Positions 1 through 8,751 of a stretch of DNA of 64,000 bases are shown here, in pieces. The position numbers and the translations under genes are program-made. This DNA is from Paraferrimonas sedimenticola. GTDB taxonomy: Bacteria; Pseudomonadota; Gammaproteobacteria; Enterobacterales; Shewanellaceae. The notes under the pieces are model-generated. The model was not told the DNA's origin and ran no database searches. It worked only from the letters and a program-made list of their open reading frames with translations. Position 1 is the first letter of the stretch; each line of letters starts with the position of its first letter. Location of the stretch: NCBI RefSeq assembly GCF_002282855.1, contig NZ_NRIR01000004.1, forward strand, positions 186,001-250,000, given 5' to 3'.

Positions 1-7
1 GGTAAGT

Positions 8-679
8 ATGCAACATGCGATCCCCCACTCTAGAGATAAGATATTCTCGCCGGTGATCCGCATCTGCCACTGGCTCAGGTTTGCCGCCATCATCTTGCTA
101 TTGGTGACCGGTTTTTACATCGCCTGGCCATTTCTGACCGCTTACGGCGGCTCGGACAATCTGATTCAAGGGTGGGTGCGCTTTGCCCACCTGATCAGTG
201 GCTTTGTGCTGATAGCCGTGACTCTAGCCCGCGCTTATCTGTACTTCTTTAGTCGCAGCGATATTGAACGTCGCTCGGTCAAAGATGTGGTAAATCCGAA
301 GAGCTGGATAACTCAAATCAAGTCCTATATGTGGATTGGCAAGCTCAACAAAGCTGGCGTTTATGGCCCGCTACAGTTTGTCACCTATTTCGGACTAACC
401 CTGGTGATAGTGTTCATGTGTTTATCTGGGCTGGCGCTGCATGCTAACGTCTACCACGAAGGCCTCGGCGGTATCGCCTGGACCATCAACGAGTGGATGC
501 TGGTGTGGATGGGTAGCTTGGCCGCGGTACGCGAGTGGCACCACATCGCCTCTTGGGTGTTCATTATCTTCATACTGGTCCATGTCTACATGGCCGTGTG
601 GACGGGCATCCGGTTTAAGCACAATTCGGTCGACTCGATTGTCTCTGGGTACGACTACCACCCCATGAAAAGGGATTAG
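8..679 (+). CDS. hyaC: Ni/Fe-hydrogenase b-type cytochrome subunit HyaC
   Basis: Membrane diheme cytochrome b that anchors a periplasmic uptake-type [NiFe] hydrogenase and passes its electrons to the quinone pool. The 223-residue protein has about four hydrophobic segments (roughly 20-42, 58-80, 122-146, 178-200). Candidate heme ligands are H21 (in RICHWLRF), H61 (in RFAHLISGF), H178/H179 (in EWHHIASW) and H192 (in LVHVYMAVW), the usual pattern of the HupC/HyaC/HydC family, and the length is normal. The seven bases before the ATG contain a TAA that may end the large-subunit gene, but that gene lies outside the window. hyaD follows after 83 bp that contain a terminator-like hairpin. Confidence 0.93.
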   Translation: MQHAIPHSRDKIFSPVIRICHWLRFAAIILLLVTGFYIAWPFLTAYGGSDNLIQGWVRFAHLISGFVLIAVTLARAYLYFFSRSDIERRSVKDVVNPKSWITQIKSYMWIGKLNKAGVYGPLQFVTYFGLTLVIVFMCLSGLALHANVYHEGLGGIAWTINEWMLVWMGSLAAVREWHHIASWVFIIFILVHVYMAVWTGIRFKHNSVDSIVSGYDYHPMKRD

Positions 680-688
680 CACGCGTCT

Positions 689-731
689 GCGGCGCTCACA
701 CACTCCTAGTGACGCGCCGCTTTTTTATTTT
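689..731 (+). terminator. Terminator-like hairpin between hyaC and hyaD
   Basis: Arms GCGGCGC (689-695) and GCGCCGC (714-720) pair, and the stem continues as TCAC/GTGA past a one-base bulge. It is followed directly by TTTTTTATTTT. This looks like a strong intrinsic terminator inside what is normally one transcription unit, so it may lower expression of the maturation genes relative to the structural genes. Confidence 0.75.
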
Positions 732-762
732 AAGAAGTATAAAAAAAACAGGAAGATGAGCC

Positions 763-1341
763 ATGACTCAAAGCAAACGCATTCTCGTCCTCGGGATAGG
801 TAACTTGCTCTACGGCGATGAGGGTATCGGCGTGCACATGGTTCAGTTGCTCAAGCGCAAATATCGCTTTAGCGGCGCTTCAACCCTAGACATAGTCGAT
901 GGTGGCACCCTTGCTCACGCCTTAATCCCATTGATTGCCCAATACGACCATTTAATTGTTATCGATACCGTCAACGCCAACAACGCACGTCCCGGCGAAG
1001 TCTATTGGTTTGATTTCGACAAAGCACCCAGTGAGGTGGACTGGCAAGGCTCCGCCCACGAAGTCGAGATGCTACAGACGCTGAACATGATGGACATGGT
1101 GGGCGATCGTCCGCCAACCTTTGTGCTCGGTGTAGTGCCTAAGGTGATCGACAGTATGAGCTTTGAGCTCTCCACACCGGTGCGCGAAGCCGTACCTACC
1201 ATGGAGCGTACCCTGCTCAACTACCTCAATTGTTTGCAGGTAGAACACCAGCTGCAACAAGAGCTTTCCATTGACCAAGTGTCCGCCAGCGCGGCCCATT
1301 ACCTGAGCGAAGAGCATGAACAAGCTGAGATTCGAATTTGA
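763..1341 (+). CDS. hyaD: Hydrogenase maturation endopeptidase HyaD
   Basis: Cytoplasmic protease that removes the C-terminal extension of the [NiFe] hydrogenase large subunit after nickel insertion. The N-terminal GIGNLLYGDEGIG motif and the nickel-sensing residues E20, D68 (in VIDTV) and H99 (in SAHE) correspond to those known in HybD (E16, D62, H93). The length of 192 residues is normal for the HyaD/HupD/HoxM family (peptidase M52). An AGGAAG ribosome-binding site lies seven bases before the ATG. The 3' end overlaps the next gene by 26 bp, which suggests translational coupling. Its place after hyaC supports assignment to the same hydrogenase. Confidence 0.93.
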   Translation: MTQSKRILVLGIGNLLYGDEGIGVHMVQLLKRKYRFSGASTLDIVDGGTLAHALIPLIAQYDHLIVIDTVNANNARPGEVYWFDFDKAPSEVDWQGSAHEVEMLQTLNMMDMVGDRPPTFVLGVVPKVIDSMSFELSTPVREAVPTMERTLLNYLNCLQVEHQLQQELSIDQVSASAAHYLSEEHEQAEIRI

Positions 1342-3043
1342 TTGCCAGCGCCCGGTCGCTAGCTATCAACAAGCGCTCAATCAAGCGCTAAAACACCCCT
1401 TAGTGGTTGGCATTAGCCATGATCACAACCAATACGCTGTAGAGGCACAAGGCGATAAAACCGAATTAGGCCAGCTCGCCGATGAGCTCGGTGCCAAGCT
1501 TCCCTTATCCTGTTGGCTCAAGCGAGCTCAAATCAAAGCCATCGACACCATTACCACCCAGTCGAGCCCATTGCCACAAGCCACCAGCGAAGCTGCCTTT
1601 TGCCCAGACTGCGCCGATGCGGTACTGGCCGATAAGCCCTGGCAAGCCAACTGCCGCCAGTGCAGTCCCAAAACAGAGGTGCAAACTCAAGCGGTTATCA
1701 CGGCGTACGGAGAAGACCTTAGCGGCTTAGCGGTGCCGCTAAAACAATTATTCGCTGTGGGGCATGCCCAGTTTGAAACTCTGTGGGGGCAAGTTGAACT
1801 CTATTTACCAGAGCAGATTCCCAGCCATTGTCAACGCTTACTGTTTTGTCGCCTAGAGGCTATTAACCACGCCTTTGCGGTATCCAACCAGGCCATCGAG
1901 CGTTTGAGCAGTCTAGAAAAGCCCGCGCTCATCGCCAGCGTAAACCCGGGCTTCGCCGCGCATAATCAACTACCGCGGAGCCTATATCAATGTCAGTTTG
2001 CCGATGATTTGGTCACCCTTAAACTGTCGCAACTACTGGCGAATAAAGGCGTCGCCTTTGTTGGGGTAGCGACTGTTTCTGGGCTTGAACCCAGCCTTAT
2101 CGGCAGTTTTGGCGAACATCCGATTGCGCTTAGGCATCGACAGGCCAGTGCGCAAATTAGTGTCTCGACCGAGCCCTTACACGAGCATGCTAGTGTTAAA
2201 GACTTCCAAGCTCACTGGGCTAAAGGGCGGGTTAGCCTTAGCCACCAGCCGGCTCACCCTTCAGCTGGACCGAGCTGGCATGCCGCTTGTGCATTACATG
2301 CGGCGCAAGTCATCCAAGAGGACAATCACAGGCTAGGCGCTTTGTACCTCAGTTGTAGCGGCTTGTCGGGCTTGCTCTACCAGGACAGCCAGCAAAATTA
2401 CCAATGGCTGGTTCAGCTGGCCTCGCCAGTGCCCACCCCTGCCCAGTTGATTCAATCGATGCAGCAACAAGGCAATTCAGCCGAACGCTTGGTACGCCAG
2501 TTGCAGAGCAAACTCCCTGAGCAATTAGCGCGATGGCAGGTGTTGAGTCATTCGTTCAACCTGTCGAGCTTTAGTGCATTTTTGGCTAGCGCCAGTTGGT
2601 GCTTAGGGTTTAGTGAAAGCGCCGACTCAAGTATCGCCAAAGACGCGTTAATCGCCCGCGCATTGCGTTACAACGCCAGCAATGCACCTCGAATCGACTA
2701 TCCACTAAGTCGCAATCACGAGGGTGTACTGCAGATCAATTGGCACAAATCCCTGCAAGCCTGTTTGAGTTATCGCTTAGCGGACCCAGATCAACTCGAC
2801 AAGGTCGCTTTTGGCATTATCGATTCGTTCGCCGACTTTGTGGCCAACTGGCTCGAGCAACTGGATGCAGACGAAGGTGTCGATGCCATTGCCTTAGCCG
2901 GCGATGAATTCGAAAACCCAGTGCTGCTGGACCGAATCCGTCTGCGGGTGGGACACAATCAAACCTTACTGCTACCACAAGAGCTGGGTTTCGACGGCGC
3001 AAACATAGCCCTTGGCGCCCTGTACCTTCGCAGACGGCGATAG
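1316..3043 (+). CDS. Degenerate HypF-like protein of the hya operon
   Basis: Function unknown, but I read it as a shortened HypF relative (575 residues against about 750). Residues 25-78 resemble an acylphosphatase domain without its catalytic arginine loop. C96, C99, C113 and C116 form one CxxC-x13-CxxC zinc finger where HypF has two. Residues about 170-215 resemble the YrdC-like part (RLSSLEKPALIA). The C-terminus (523-541 and about 552-568) resembles the end of the Kae1-like domain (IALAGDEFENPVLL, then GANIALG). The HypF signature HHHAH is absent. True HypF makes the cyanide ligand of the active site through carbamoylation of HypE; this protein probably cannot. It overlaps hyaD by 26 bp, so a hydrogenase-related role such as scaffold or chaperone is inferred. 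The family call rests on reading by eye. Confidence 0.6.
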   Translation: MNKLRFEFDCQRPVASYQQALNQALKHPLVVGISHDHNQYAVEAQGDKTELGQLADELGAKLPLSCWLKRAQIKAIDTITTQSSPLPQATSEAAFCPDCADAVLADKPWQANCRQCSPKTEVQTQAVITAYGEDLSGLAVPLKQLFAVGHAQFETLWGQVELYLPEQIPSHCQRLLFCRLEAINHAFAVSNQAIERLSSLEKPALIASVNPGFAAHNQLPRSLYQCQFADDLVTLKLSQLLANKGVAFVGVATVSGLEPSLIGSFGEHPIALRHRQASAQISVSTEPLHEHASVKDFQAHWAKGRVSLSHQPAHPSAGPSWHAACALHAAQVIQEDNHRLGALYLSCSGLSGLLYQDSQQNYQWLVQLASPVPTPAQLIQSMQQQGNSAERLVRQLQSKLPEQLARWQVLSHSFNLSSFSAFLASASWCLGFSESADSSIAKDALIARALRYNASNAPRIDYPLSRNHEGVLQINWHKSLQACLSYRLADPDQLDKVAFGIIDSFADFVANWLEQLDADEGVDAIALAGDEFENPVLLDRIRLRVGHNQTLLLPQELGFDGANIALGALYLRRRR

Positions 3044-3286
3044 CCATGATGCCAAATCTCGATTGGGCTGGGTCAAGCAACAAGTGTGCTAGTGCTCAGG
3101 CCAATCGCGCTCAAAAGATTGTTGCTAGCGTCGCTGGAAATGCATACCAAAGCAACACCTTGTGAAAAGGATTCGCTCACCAAACATTAACGTCAATAAA
3201 ACAATAGTTCCTAGTTATTAAGCTGCGGTTTAGCTTTCACTGGCTACACTTGAAGGTAACAAGACGGTAAAAGTGAAACTCGATTA

Positions 3287-3994
3287 ATGAAACCAATACT
3301 CATCATTGCCCTGATGGCAATCAGTCTAAGCGGCCAGGCCAAGGCCGAAGAAGCCGATAAGAACCCAGCGGTTGAGCTGACCGAGCTCACTGAACAAAAC
3401 TTGGAAGTCTTTCTAACCGCCGATCACTGGGCTGCAGTTCGTAACCTGTCTGGTGTGGCAAAGGCCATCTTTATCATTCCCAGCGGCGGACAAGCGGGCT
3501 TTGTGGTTGGCGCCCAGTGGGGCCGAGGCCTTTTGTTGGTTCGCGACGTGCACGACTGGAGCGACCCCCTCTTCATTAAAATCAACAGTGTTCACTTGGG
3601 ATTGCTGGCCGGTGCCCAGAAAGTTAACGCGGTCGGTGCTGTGCTTAGCGAAGAGGCTCTAGATCGCTTGTACGAGGGTAAAATTCGCGCCAGTGGCTCA
3701 GCGGATCTCACCCTAGGTCCCGGCGTTGGCGGCAAAGCTGGCGGCGGTGCCGGCGGTGTTGAGATTCTGATGGTGTCTTCCAACAAAGGAGCCTACTTTG
3801 GCGGATCGTTTGAGGGCATCAGCTTGCGTATCGACGAGGACATGAACAAGGTCGCCTATGGTGACGACTTTAGCGTCGACAAAGTGCTGGCCAACAAAAA
3901 AGGCGGAGACTTCCCCGCGGCGGCCAACATTCAGCGAAAACTCAGAGACGCCGCCTACATCTCGGTATTTGGCGAAGCGCCACCTGAGCAGTAG
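3287..3994 (+). CDS. SYLF (Ysc84-like) domain secreted protein
   Basis: Predicted exported protein of 235 residues with a signal peptide (1-20, cleavage after AKA). The remainder matches the SYLF/Ysc84 (DUF500) pattern: a helical opening, the segment KAIFIIPSGGQAGFVVGAQWG, a repeated Gly-rich stretch (GPGVGGKAGGGAGG, about 144-157), and a final part with SSNKGAYFGGSFEGISL. Eukaryotic SYLF proteins bind phosphoinositides or actin; the bacterial secreted forms are presumed to bind lipid and have no firm role. No strong ribosome-binding site precedes the ATG. It lies 243 bp after the HypF-like gene, so it probably has its own promoter and need not belong to the hydrogenase locus. Confidence 0.8.
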   Translation: MKPILIIALMAISLSGQAKAEEADKNPAVELTELTEQNLEVFLTADHWAAVRNLSGVAKAIFIIPSGGQAGFVVGAQWGRGLLLVRDVHDWSDPLFIKINSVHLGLLAGAQKVNAVGAVLSEEALDRLYEGKIRASGSADLTLGPGVGGKAGGGAGGVEILMVSSNKGAYFGGSFEGISLRIDEDMNKVAYGDDFSVDKVLANKKGGDFPAAANIQRKLRDAAYISVFGEAPPEQ

Positions 3995-4002
3995 TTACAG
4001 TC

Positions 4003-4032
4003 AAAAAAAGAGCGCATGATGCGCTCTTTTTT
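4003..4032. terminator. Bidirectional terminator between SYLF gene and tyrS
   Basis: GAGCGC (4010-4015), loop ATGAT, GCGCTC (4021-4026), flanked by an A-tract on the left and six Ts on the right. It can terminate both the plus-strand SYLF gene and the minus-strand tyrS. Confidence 0.88.
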
Positions 4033-4081
4033 GTGTCTTGCTGGCTAGTAGGTTTAAACCAGAGCTCTTATTTCAAAGCTC

Positions 4082-5278
4082 TTACTTCAAAGTAACGCGA
4101 GCAAACTTACGCTTGCCGACCTGGTATACACAAGTGCCAGCAGCAGTGATTTGGGTCTTAGGATCCGCCACCTTCTCGCCGTCAATCTTAACCGCGCCTT
4201 GCTTAATCATGCGCATGGCTTCTGAAGTCGAGGCTACCAAGCCGGCATCTTTTAGCAGGTTAGCAATACCAAGACCTTCACCCAGCGCCAGCTCTACCTC
4301 AGGCATCTCATCTGGGATGGCACCTTTTTGGAAGCGAGCAATAAAGTTAGCTTCGGCTTGCTCGGCAGCGGCTTCGTCGTGGAAACGTGCAATGATTTCT
4401 TTGGCTAGTAGAATCTTAACGTCGCGCGGGTTCTTACCCTCAGCAATGGCTTGTTTAAAGCCTTCGATTTCGGTTAGCGGACGGAAGCTCAACAACTCGT
4501 AGTAATTCCACATCAGGTCATCAGAGATAGACATGATCTTGCCGAACATTTCATCCGGCGCGTCGCTCACACCAATGTAGTTGTTGGCTGACTTAGACAT
4601 CTTCTTAACGCCGTCCAAGCCCACTAGCAATGGCATCATAATCACCGACTGAGGCGATTGACCTTCGCCCTTTTGCAGTTCGCGGCCCATCAACAGGTTG
4701 AACTTCTGGTCGGTACCACCAAGCTCGACGTCGGCGTTTAGCGCCACTGAGTCGTAACCCTGCAACAGAGGGTATAGGAATTCGTGAATAGCAATCGCGG
4801 TGCCGTTGGCGTAACGCTTTTTAAAATCATCGCGCTCTAGCATACGAGCGACGGTCTGCTGAGCGGCTAGCTTGATCATGCCACCAGCGCCTAAGGCTTC
4901 TAGCCAGCTCGAGTTGAACTCGATACGAGTCTTAGCCGGGTCCAGAATCTTGAACACCTGCTCTTTGTAGGTCTCTGCATTGGCCAGTACTTGCTCGCGA
5001 GTCAGCGGCGGGCGTGTGTTGTTCTTTCCAGAAGGGTCACCCACCATAGCGGTGAAATCACCAATCAAGAAAATGACTTCGTGGCCCAGTTGTTGGAACT
5101 GGCGCAGCTTGTTCAAAATGACGGTGTGACCCAGATGAATATCCGGGGCAGTTGGATCCGCTCCAAGCTTAATGCGCAGTGGGCGCTTTTCCTTGAGTTT
5201 TTCCAGTAGCTCAGACTCCACCAAAATTTCATCGGTGCCGCGTCTGATTTCTGCCATTACGGTGTCAAAATCCGCCAT
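4082..5278 (-). CDS. tyrS: Tyrosyl-tRNA synthetase
   Basis: Cytoplasmic enzyme that charges tRNA-Tyr with tyrosine using ATP. The class I signature HLGH is at residues 48-51 and the KMSKS loop at 226-230. GTDQKFNL (188-195) belongs to the tyrosine-binding core. An S4-type RNA-binding domain occupies about 330-398 ([17 protein letters not shown]). The 398-residue length fits the shorter TyrRS type with a C-terminal S4 domain. It is transcribed divergently from mepM across a 130-bp gap, an arrangement seen in related gammaproteobacteria, and ends at the shared terminator at 4003-4032. Nothing in it looks unusual. Confidence 0.97.
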   Translation of the reverse strand: MADFDTVMAEIRRGTDEILVESELLEKLKEKRPLRIKLGADPTAPDIHLGHTVILNKLRQFQQLGHEVIFLIGDFTAMVGDPSGKNNTRPPLTREQVLANAETYKEQVFKILDPAKTRIEFNSSWLEALGAGGMIKLAAQQTVARMLERDDFKKRYANGTAIAIHEFLYPLLQGYDSVALNADVELGGTDQKFNLLMGRELQKGEGQSPQSVIMMPLLVGLDGVKKMSKSANNYIGVSDAPDEMFGKIMSISDDLMWNYYELLSFRPLTEIEGFKQAIAEGKNPRDVKILLAKEIIARFHDEAAAEQAEANFIARFQKGAIPDEMPEVELALGEGLGIANLLKDAGLVASTSEAMRMIKQGAVKIDGEKVADPKTQITAAGTCVYQVGKRKFARVTLK

Positions 5279-5408
5279 TGTATTGCTTGCTCCAAAGAGG
5301 GCTCTGTCTAAAAAAGGGGGTTAATCTTACTTGTTAGCCAGTGTAAATGAAAGTGTGTACACTAAGGCTCGATAATAATACTCAATTGCTGACTTTTCTT
5401 TCATTTTC

Positions 5409-6800
5409 ATGCGCAACTTGGTGATCTTATACAAATCTCTGCCCAAGCCACATCAATGGCTTCTTTCCGCTGCGGCAGGACTCATTATTCTCGTCATGCT
5501 GATACCCTCAGAAGACGCCGAAGCCTCTCGCGACTCTGCCGCCCTAGAACCCGGACAACGGATTGATATTCCACTAGATTTGGATTCTAGCGACAGCGCT
5601 AGTTACACCTTGGCACCGCAAAACCCGCGACCGCAGAACTCGCCATCGCAAGCGCTCAAGCCTGCGTCTGAGGCGGTAGAGGTAGACACTGCTCCAGAGC
5701 CCGTAGTGTCGATAAACATCACCGAAGAAGAGTTTCAAGTGCGCAGCGGTGACTCGCTGGGCAAGCTGTTTAAGCGCGCCGGCTTGAGTCCGCGGGACAC
5801 TCACGATGTGACCCAGTTAAAAAAAGCCAAAAAATCTCTGATAAAAATTATGCCGGGTGAGCTTATCACCATTCGCAAAGACGACGACGGCAAGTTCATG
5901 GGATTGACCTATGAGGTTTCTAAAACCGAATACCTGACGGTGAGCCGCGTGGATGGCGAGCTGACCGAAGAGATGCATAAGCGTCCAGTGGAACTGGTCC
6001 AAGAATTCGCACACGCTACTATTACCACCAATTTTTGGAATGCGGCGGTTGGTGCAGGCATGACGCCTAAGCAAATCATGAGTCTGGCCGGTATCTTCGG
6101 TTGGGACGTGGACTTTGCCCTAGATATTCGCAAAGGCGACCAATTCTCTGTGTTGTATGAGAAGAAATACGTCGATGGCCAAGCGGTGGGCAACGGCAAT
6201 ATTCTCGCCGCCAGCTTTACCAACCAAGGCGAGCGTTTTGACGCGGTGCGCTACACCGATGGCGAGTACTACAGCAGCGAAGGCCGCAGCATGCGCAAAG
6301 CCTTCCTGCGCTCACCGGTAGACTTCACTCGAGTGAGCTCGAACTTTAATCCCCGTCGCTTGCACCCAGTAACCGGTAAAGTACGCCCCCACAATGGCGT
6401 GGATTACGTGGCACCTGTGGGCACCCCAATTAAGGCAGCAGGTAATGGCCGCGTAGTCGCGTCGGCCTACGGCAAGCTCAACGGCAACTATGTGTTCATC
6501 AAACACAACGACACATATACCACCAAGTACCTACACTTAAGTAAGCGTAGGGTGAAAAAAGGCCAATACGTGAAGCAAGGCCAGATCATTGGCACCTTGG
6601 GAGCTACCGGGCGTGTCACCGGCGCTCACTTGCACTACGAATTCATTGTAAACGGCGTGCATCGCAACCCAAGAACCGTCAAGCTGCCGAAATCCGAGCC
6701 GATTAAAGCGTCGGAAAAAGAGAAATTCCTCGCCATGGCCAAGCCTTTGATCGCCCAATTGGAACAACAAACTCAAGTGAGAATGGCGTCCGCCCAATGA
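5409..6800 (+). CDS. mepM: Murein DD-endopeptidase, M23 family (MepM type)
   Basis: Inner-membrane-anchored zinc peptidase that cuts D-Ala-mDAP crosslinks to allow insertion of new peptidoglycan. A short cytoplasmic start is followed by one membrane segment (about 17-34) and a low-complexity linker to about 100. A LysM/OapA-like region covers about 105-160 ([17 protein letters not shown]), and the M23 domain about 300-415. Zinc ligands are visible as H328 and D332 (HNGVD) and H409 of HLH (407-409). The length of 463 residues is typical. The stop codon overlaps the start of anmK (ATGA), so crosslink hydrolysis and muropeptide recycling are translationally coupled here. Confidence 0.92.
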   Translation: MRNLVILYKSLPKPHQWLLSAAAGLIILVMLIPSEDAEASRDSAALEPGQRIDIPLDLDSSDSASYTLAPQNPRPQNSPSQALKPASEAVEVDTAPEPVVSINITEEEFQVRSGDSLGKLFKRAGLSPRDTHDVTQLKKAKKSLIKIMPGELITIRKDDDGKFMGLTYEVSKTEYLTVSRVDGELTEEMHKRPVELVQEFAHATITTNFWNAAVGAGMTPKQIMSLAGIFGWDVDFALDIRKGDQFSVLYEKKYVDGQAVGNGNILAASFTNQGERFDAVRYTDGEYYSSEGRSMRKAFLRSPVDFTRVSSNFNPRRLHPVTGKVRPHNGVDYVAPVGTPIKAAGNGRVVASAYGKLNGNYVFIKHNDTYTTKYLHLSKRRVKKGQYVKQGQIIGTLGATGRVTGAHLHYEFIVNGVHRNPRTVKLPKSEPIKASEKEKFLAMAKPLIAQLEQQTQVRMASAQ

Positions 6801-7909
6801 CCCAGTATTATATCGGCCTGATGTCAGGCACCAGCATGGACAGCGTCGATGCGGCGCTGGTGTGCTTTGAGCAAGACAAGCCTGAGTTAATCGCTCAGCA
6901 CAGCGAGCACATTCCCAAGCGACTGCTGAATAAGCTGCACCAAATTACCACTCCGGGCCACGACGAAATCAATCGACTCGGTCAGTTGGATCGCGAAGTG
7001 GGCAAACTATTTGCCGAAGCGGCGGTCAATTTGATTGATAAAGCCGGTGTATCCCGTGACCAGGTCATCGCCGTTGGCTCTCACGGGCAAACCGTGCGCC
7101 ACATGCCCGAACTAGAACAGGGCTTTAGTCTGCAAATTGGCGATCCCAACACTATTGCGGTGCATTGCGGAATGGACGTTATTGCCGATTTTCGCCGCAA
7201 GGACGTGGCCCTTGGTGGCCAAGGCGCGCCACTGGTACCAGCGTTTCACCAAAACGTGTTTGCCGCCCGTGACTACCCTTGCATCATCATCAACATAGGT
7301 GGCATTGCCAACCTGACCTACATTCCACCAATTGGTAGCGATGACGATGTGATAGGCTTTGACACAGGCCCGGGCAATACCTTGATGGACGCCTACTGTC
7401 GCCAGAACTTCGACCGAGCTTATGACGTCAACGGTGAACTGGCCGCCAGTGGTGATAGCGATCCTCAGTTGCTGCAAGCCATGCTTAAACACCCCTACTT
7501 CGCTCAGCCATACCCCAAGAGCACCGGCCGCGAGTTGTTTAACCAAGCTTGGTTGTCACAGCAGCTATCCGAATTCATCCACATGCGCGAGCAAGACTTG
7601 TTGTCGACCCTGCTCGACCTCACTTGCGCCTCTATTGCTGATGCCTGCTTACAGCTGGCCAACAAAGGCAAGGTGTTAGTATGCGGTGGTGGTGCGCTAA
7701 ATCCCGAGCTAATGAAACGCTTAGACGAGCGCTTAGCGCGCTTTGAACTGGTCTCAAGCTCTGACGAAGGTATTGACCCACAATGGGTTGAAGCGATTGC
7801 GTTTGCTTGGCTGGCCAAGCAATACAAGCAAGGGAAAACCTCAAATTTACCAGCGGTTACCGGCGCGAGCCGAGCTGCGGTACTGGGCGCCTTCTTTCCG
7901 GCGAATTGA
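6797..7909 (+). CDS. anmK: Anhydro-N-acetylmuramic acid kinase
   Basis: Cytoplasmic kinase that hydrolyses and phosphorylates 1,6-anhydro-MurNAc to MurNAc-6-phosphate, a step of peptidoglycan recycling. The opening [13 protein letters not shown] (6-18) is the family's phosphate-binding signature. [12 protein letters not shown] (about 188-199) and [14 protein letters not shown] (near 290-305) are further conserved blocks of this ASKHA-fold family. The 370-residue length is normal. Its start overlaps the mepM stop by four bases. Further recycling genes such as murQ are not visible in the window. Confidence 0.96.
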   Translation: MTQYYIGLMSGTSMDSVDAALVCFEQDKPELIAQHSEHIPKRLLNKLHQITTPGHDEINRLGQLDREVGKLFAEAAVNLIDKAGVSRDQVIAVGSHGQTVRHMPELEQGFSLQIGDPNTIAVHCGMDVIADFRRKDVALGGQGAPLVPAFHQNVFAARDYPCIIINIGGIANLTYIPPIGSDDDVIGFDTGPGNTLMDAYCRQNFDRAYDVNGELAASGDSDPQLLQAMLKHPYFAQPYPKSTGRELFNQAWLSQQLSEFIHMREQDLLSTLLDLTCASIADACLQLANKGKVLVCGGGALNPELMKRLDERLARFELVSSSDEGIDPQWVEAIAFAWLAKQYKQGKTSNLPAVTGASRAAVLGAFFPAN

Positions 7910-7965
7910 ACCAAACGGCGCTAACATGTTCTAAGTCTTTATCCTCAATGGACTTGGGAGGCATT

Positions 7966-8751
7966 ATGCATAGCGCCGAGTTTCGACAGACCAACCAAGC
8001 CAGTTGGGATGAGCGCACCAAAGATCACTTAAACTCCAGCTTCTACGACGTAGCTGGATTCCTCAAGGGCGAGAGCTCCCTGCCCGCCATCGACCTAGCC
8101 GAGTTGCCCAACATCGAGGGCAAACGAGTCTTACACCTACAGTGCCATTTTGGTCTAGACACCTTAAGCCTGGCCCGTATGGGCACCGCTCGCACCGTTG
8201 GCGTTGACCTATCGCCGGTGGCGATTGATGCCGCGAAGCAGCTGGCCCACCAAACCCGCTTAGACCGCGTTGAGTTTTTGTGTTGCGATGTATTGGAGTT
8301 AGACCAGCACCTAGACGGTGAGTTTGACTTAGTTTACGCCTCATACGGCGCGATATGCTGGTTGGGTGACCTACCGGCTTGGGCCAAGCTCATCCACAAA
8401 TACCTAGCACCGGGCGGGCAGTTTTACCTGGCCGAGTTCCACCCGGCTTATACACTGATATACGACAAAGCCAGCTATTTCTTTCAGCCCACACCCGATC
8501 GCATCGAGGAGCAAAGCTACATAGAAGGCGAGCAACAAGCCCATCCCTTTTATTGCTGGTCGCATTCAATTGCCGATGTGGTCACCGCTCTGCTCGATGC
8601 CAACTTGCAACTGACTATGTTGCGCGAGCACGACTACAGCCCCTACAACTGTTTCGAGGGCCTATACGAAAAAGCCCCCGGCCAGTTTCAGGCCGAGGGC
8701 ATTCCGCATCCAGTTCCTATGGTGTTTTCCCTGCTCGCGCGCCGCCCTTAG
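7966..8751 (+). CDS. Class I SAM-dependent methyltransferase
   Basis: Cytoplasmic methyltransferase of unknown substrate, 261 residues from the start chosen here. The ATG at 7966 has GGGAGG five bases upstream, and the reading frame further upstream overlaps anmK without a better site. SAM-binding motif I is LHLQCHFGLDTLSLARMG, followed by an acidic residue at the end of strand 2 (TVGVDLSP) and FDLVYASYG as motif IV. The region HPAYTLIYDKASYFF and the C-terminal block HDYSPYNCFEGL resemble bacterial proteins annotated only as class I methyltransferases. The last four bases are shared with the opposing RND permease gene, so the two genes converge with interlocked stop codons. Confidence 0.85.
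   Translation: MHSAEFRQTNQASWDERTKDHLNSSFYDVAGFLKGESSLPAIDLAELPNIEGKRVLHLQCHFGLDTLSLARMGTARTVGVDLSPVAIDAAKQLAHQTRLDRVEFLCCDVLELDQHLDGEFDLVYASYGAICWLGDLPAWAKLIHKYLAPGGQFYLAEFHPAYTLIYDKASYFFQPTPDRIEEQSYIEGEQQAHPFYCWSHSIADVVTALLDANLQLTMLREHDYSPYNCFEGLYEKAPGQFQAEGIPHPVPMVFSLLARRP

Noticed and set aside
4038-4502. Open frame on the plus strand opposite tyrS
   Set aside because: It lies wholly antisense to a clear tyrS, has no ribosome-binding site or family resemblance, and its composition follows the tyrS codons.
5345-5365. GTGTACAC palindrome between tyrS and mepM as an operator
   Set aside because: Short palindromes of this length occur by chance, and no promoter boxes could be placed around it with confidence.
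7807-7965. Longer methyltransferase starting inside anmK
   Set aside because: The extension overlaps anmK by about 100 bases and the ATG at 7966 has a strong GGGAGG site.
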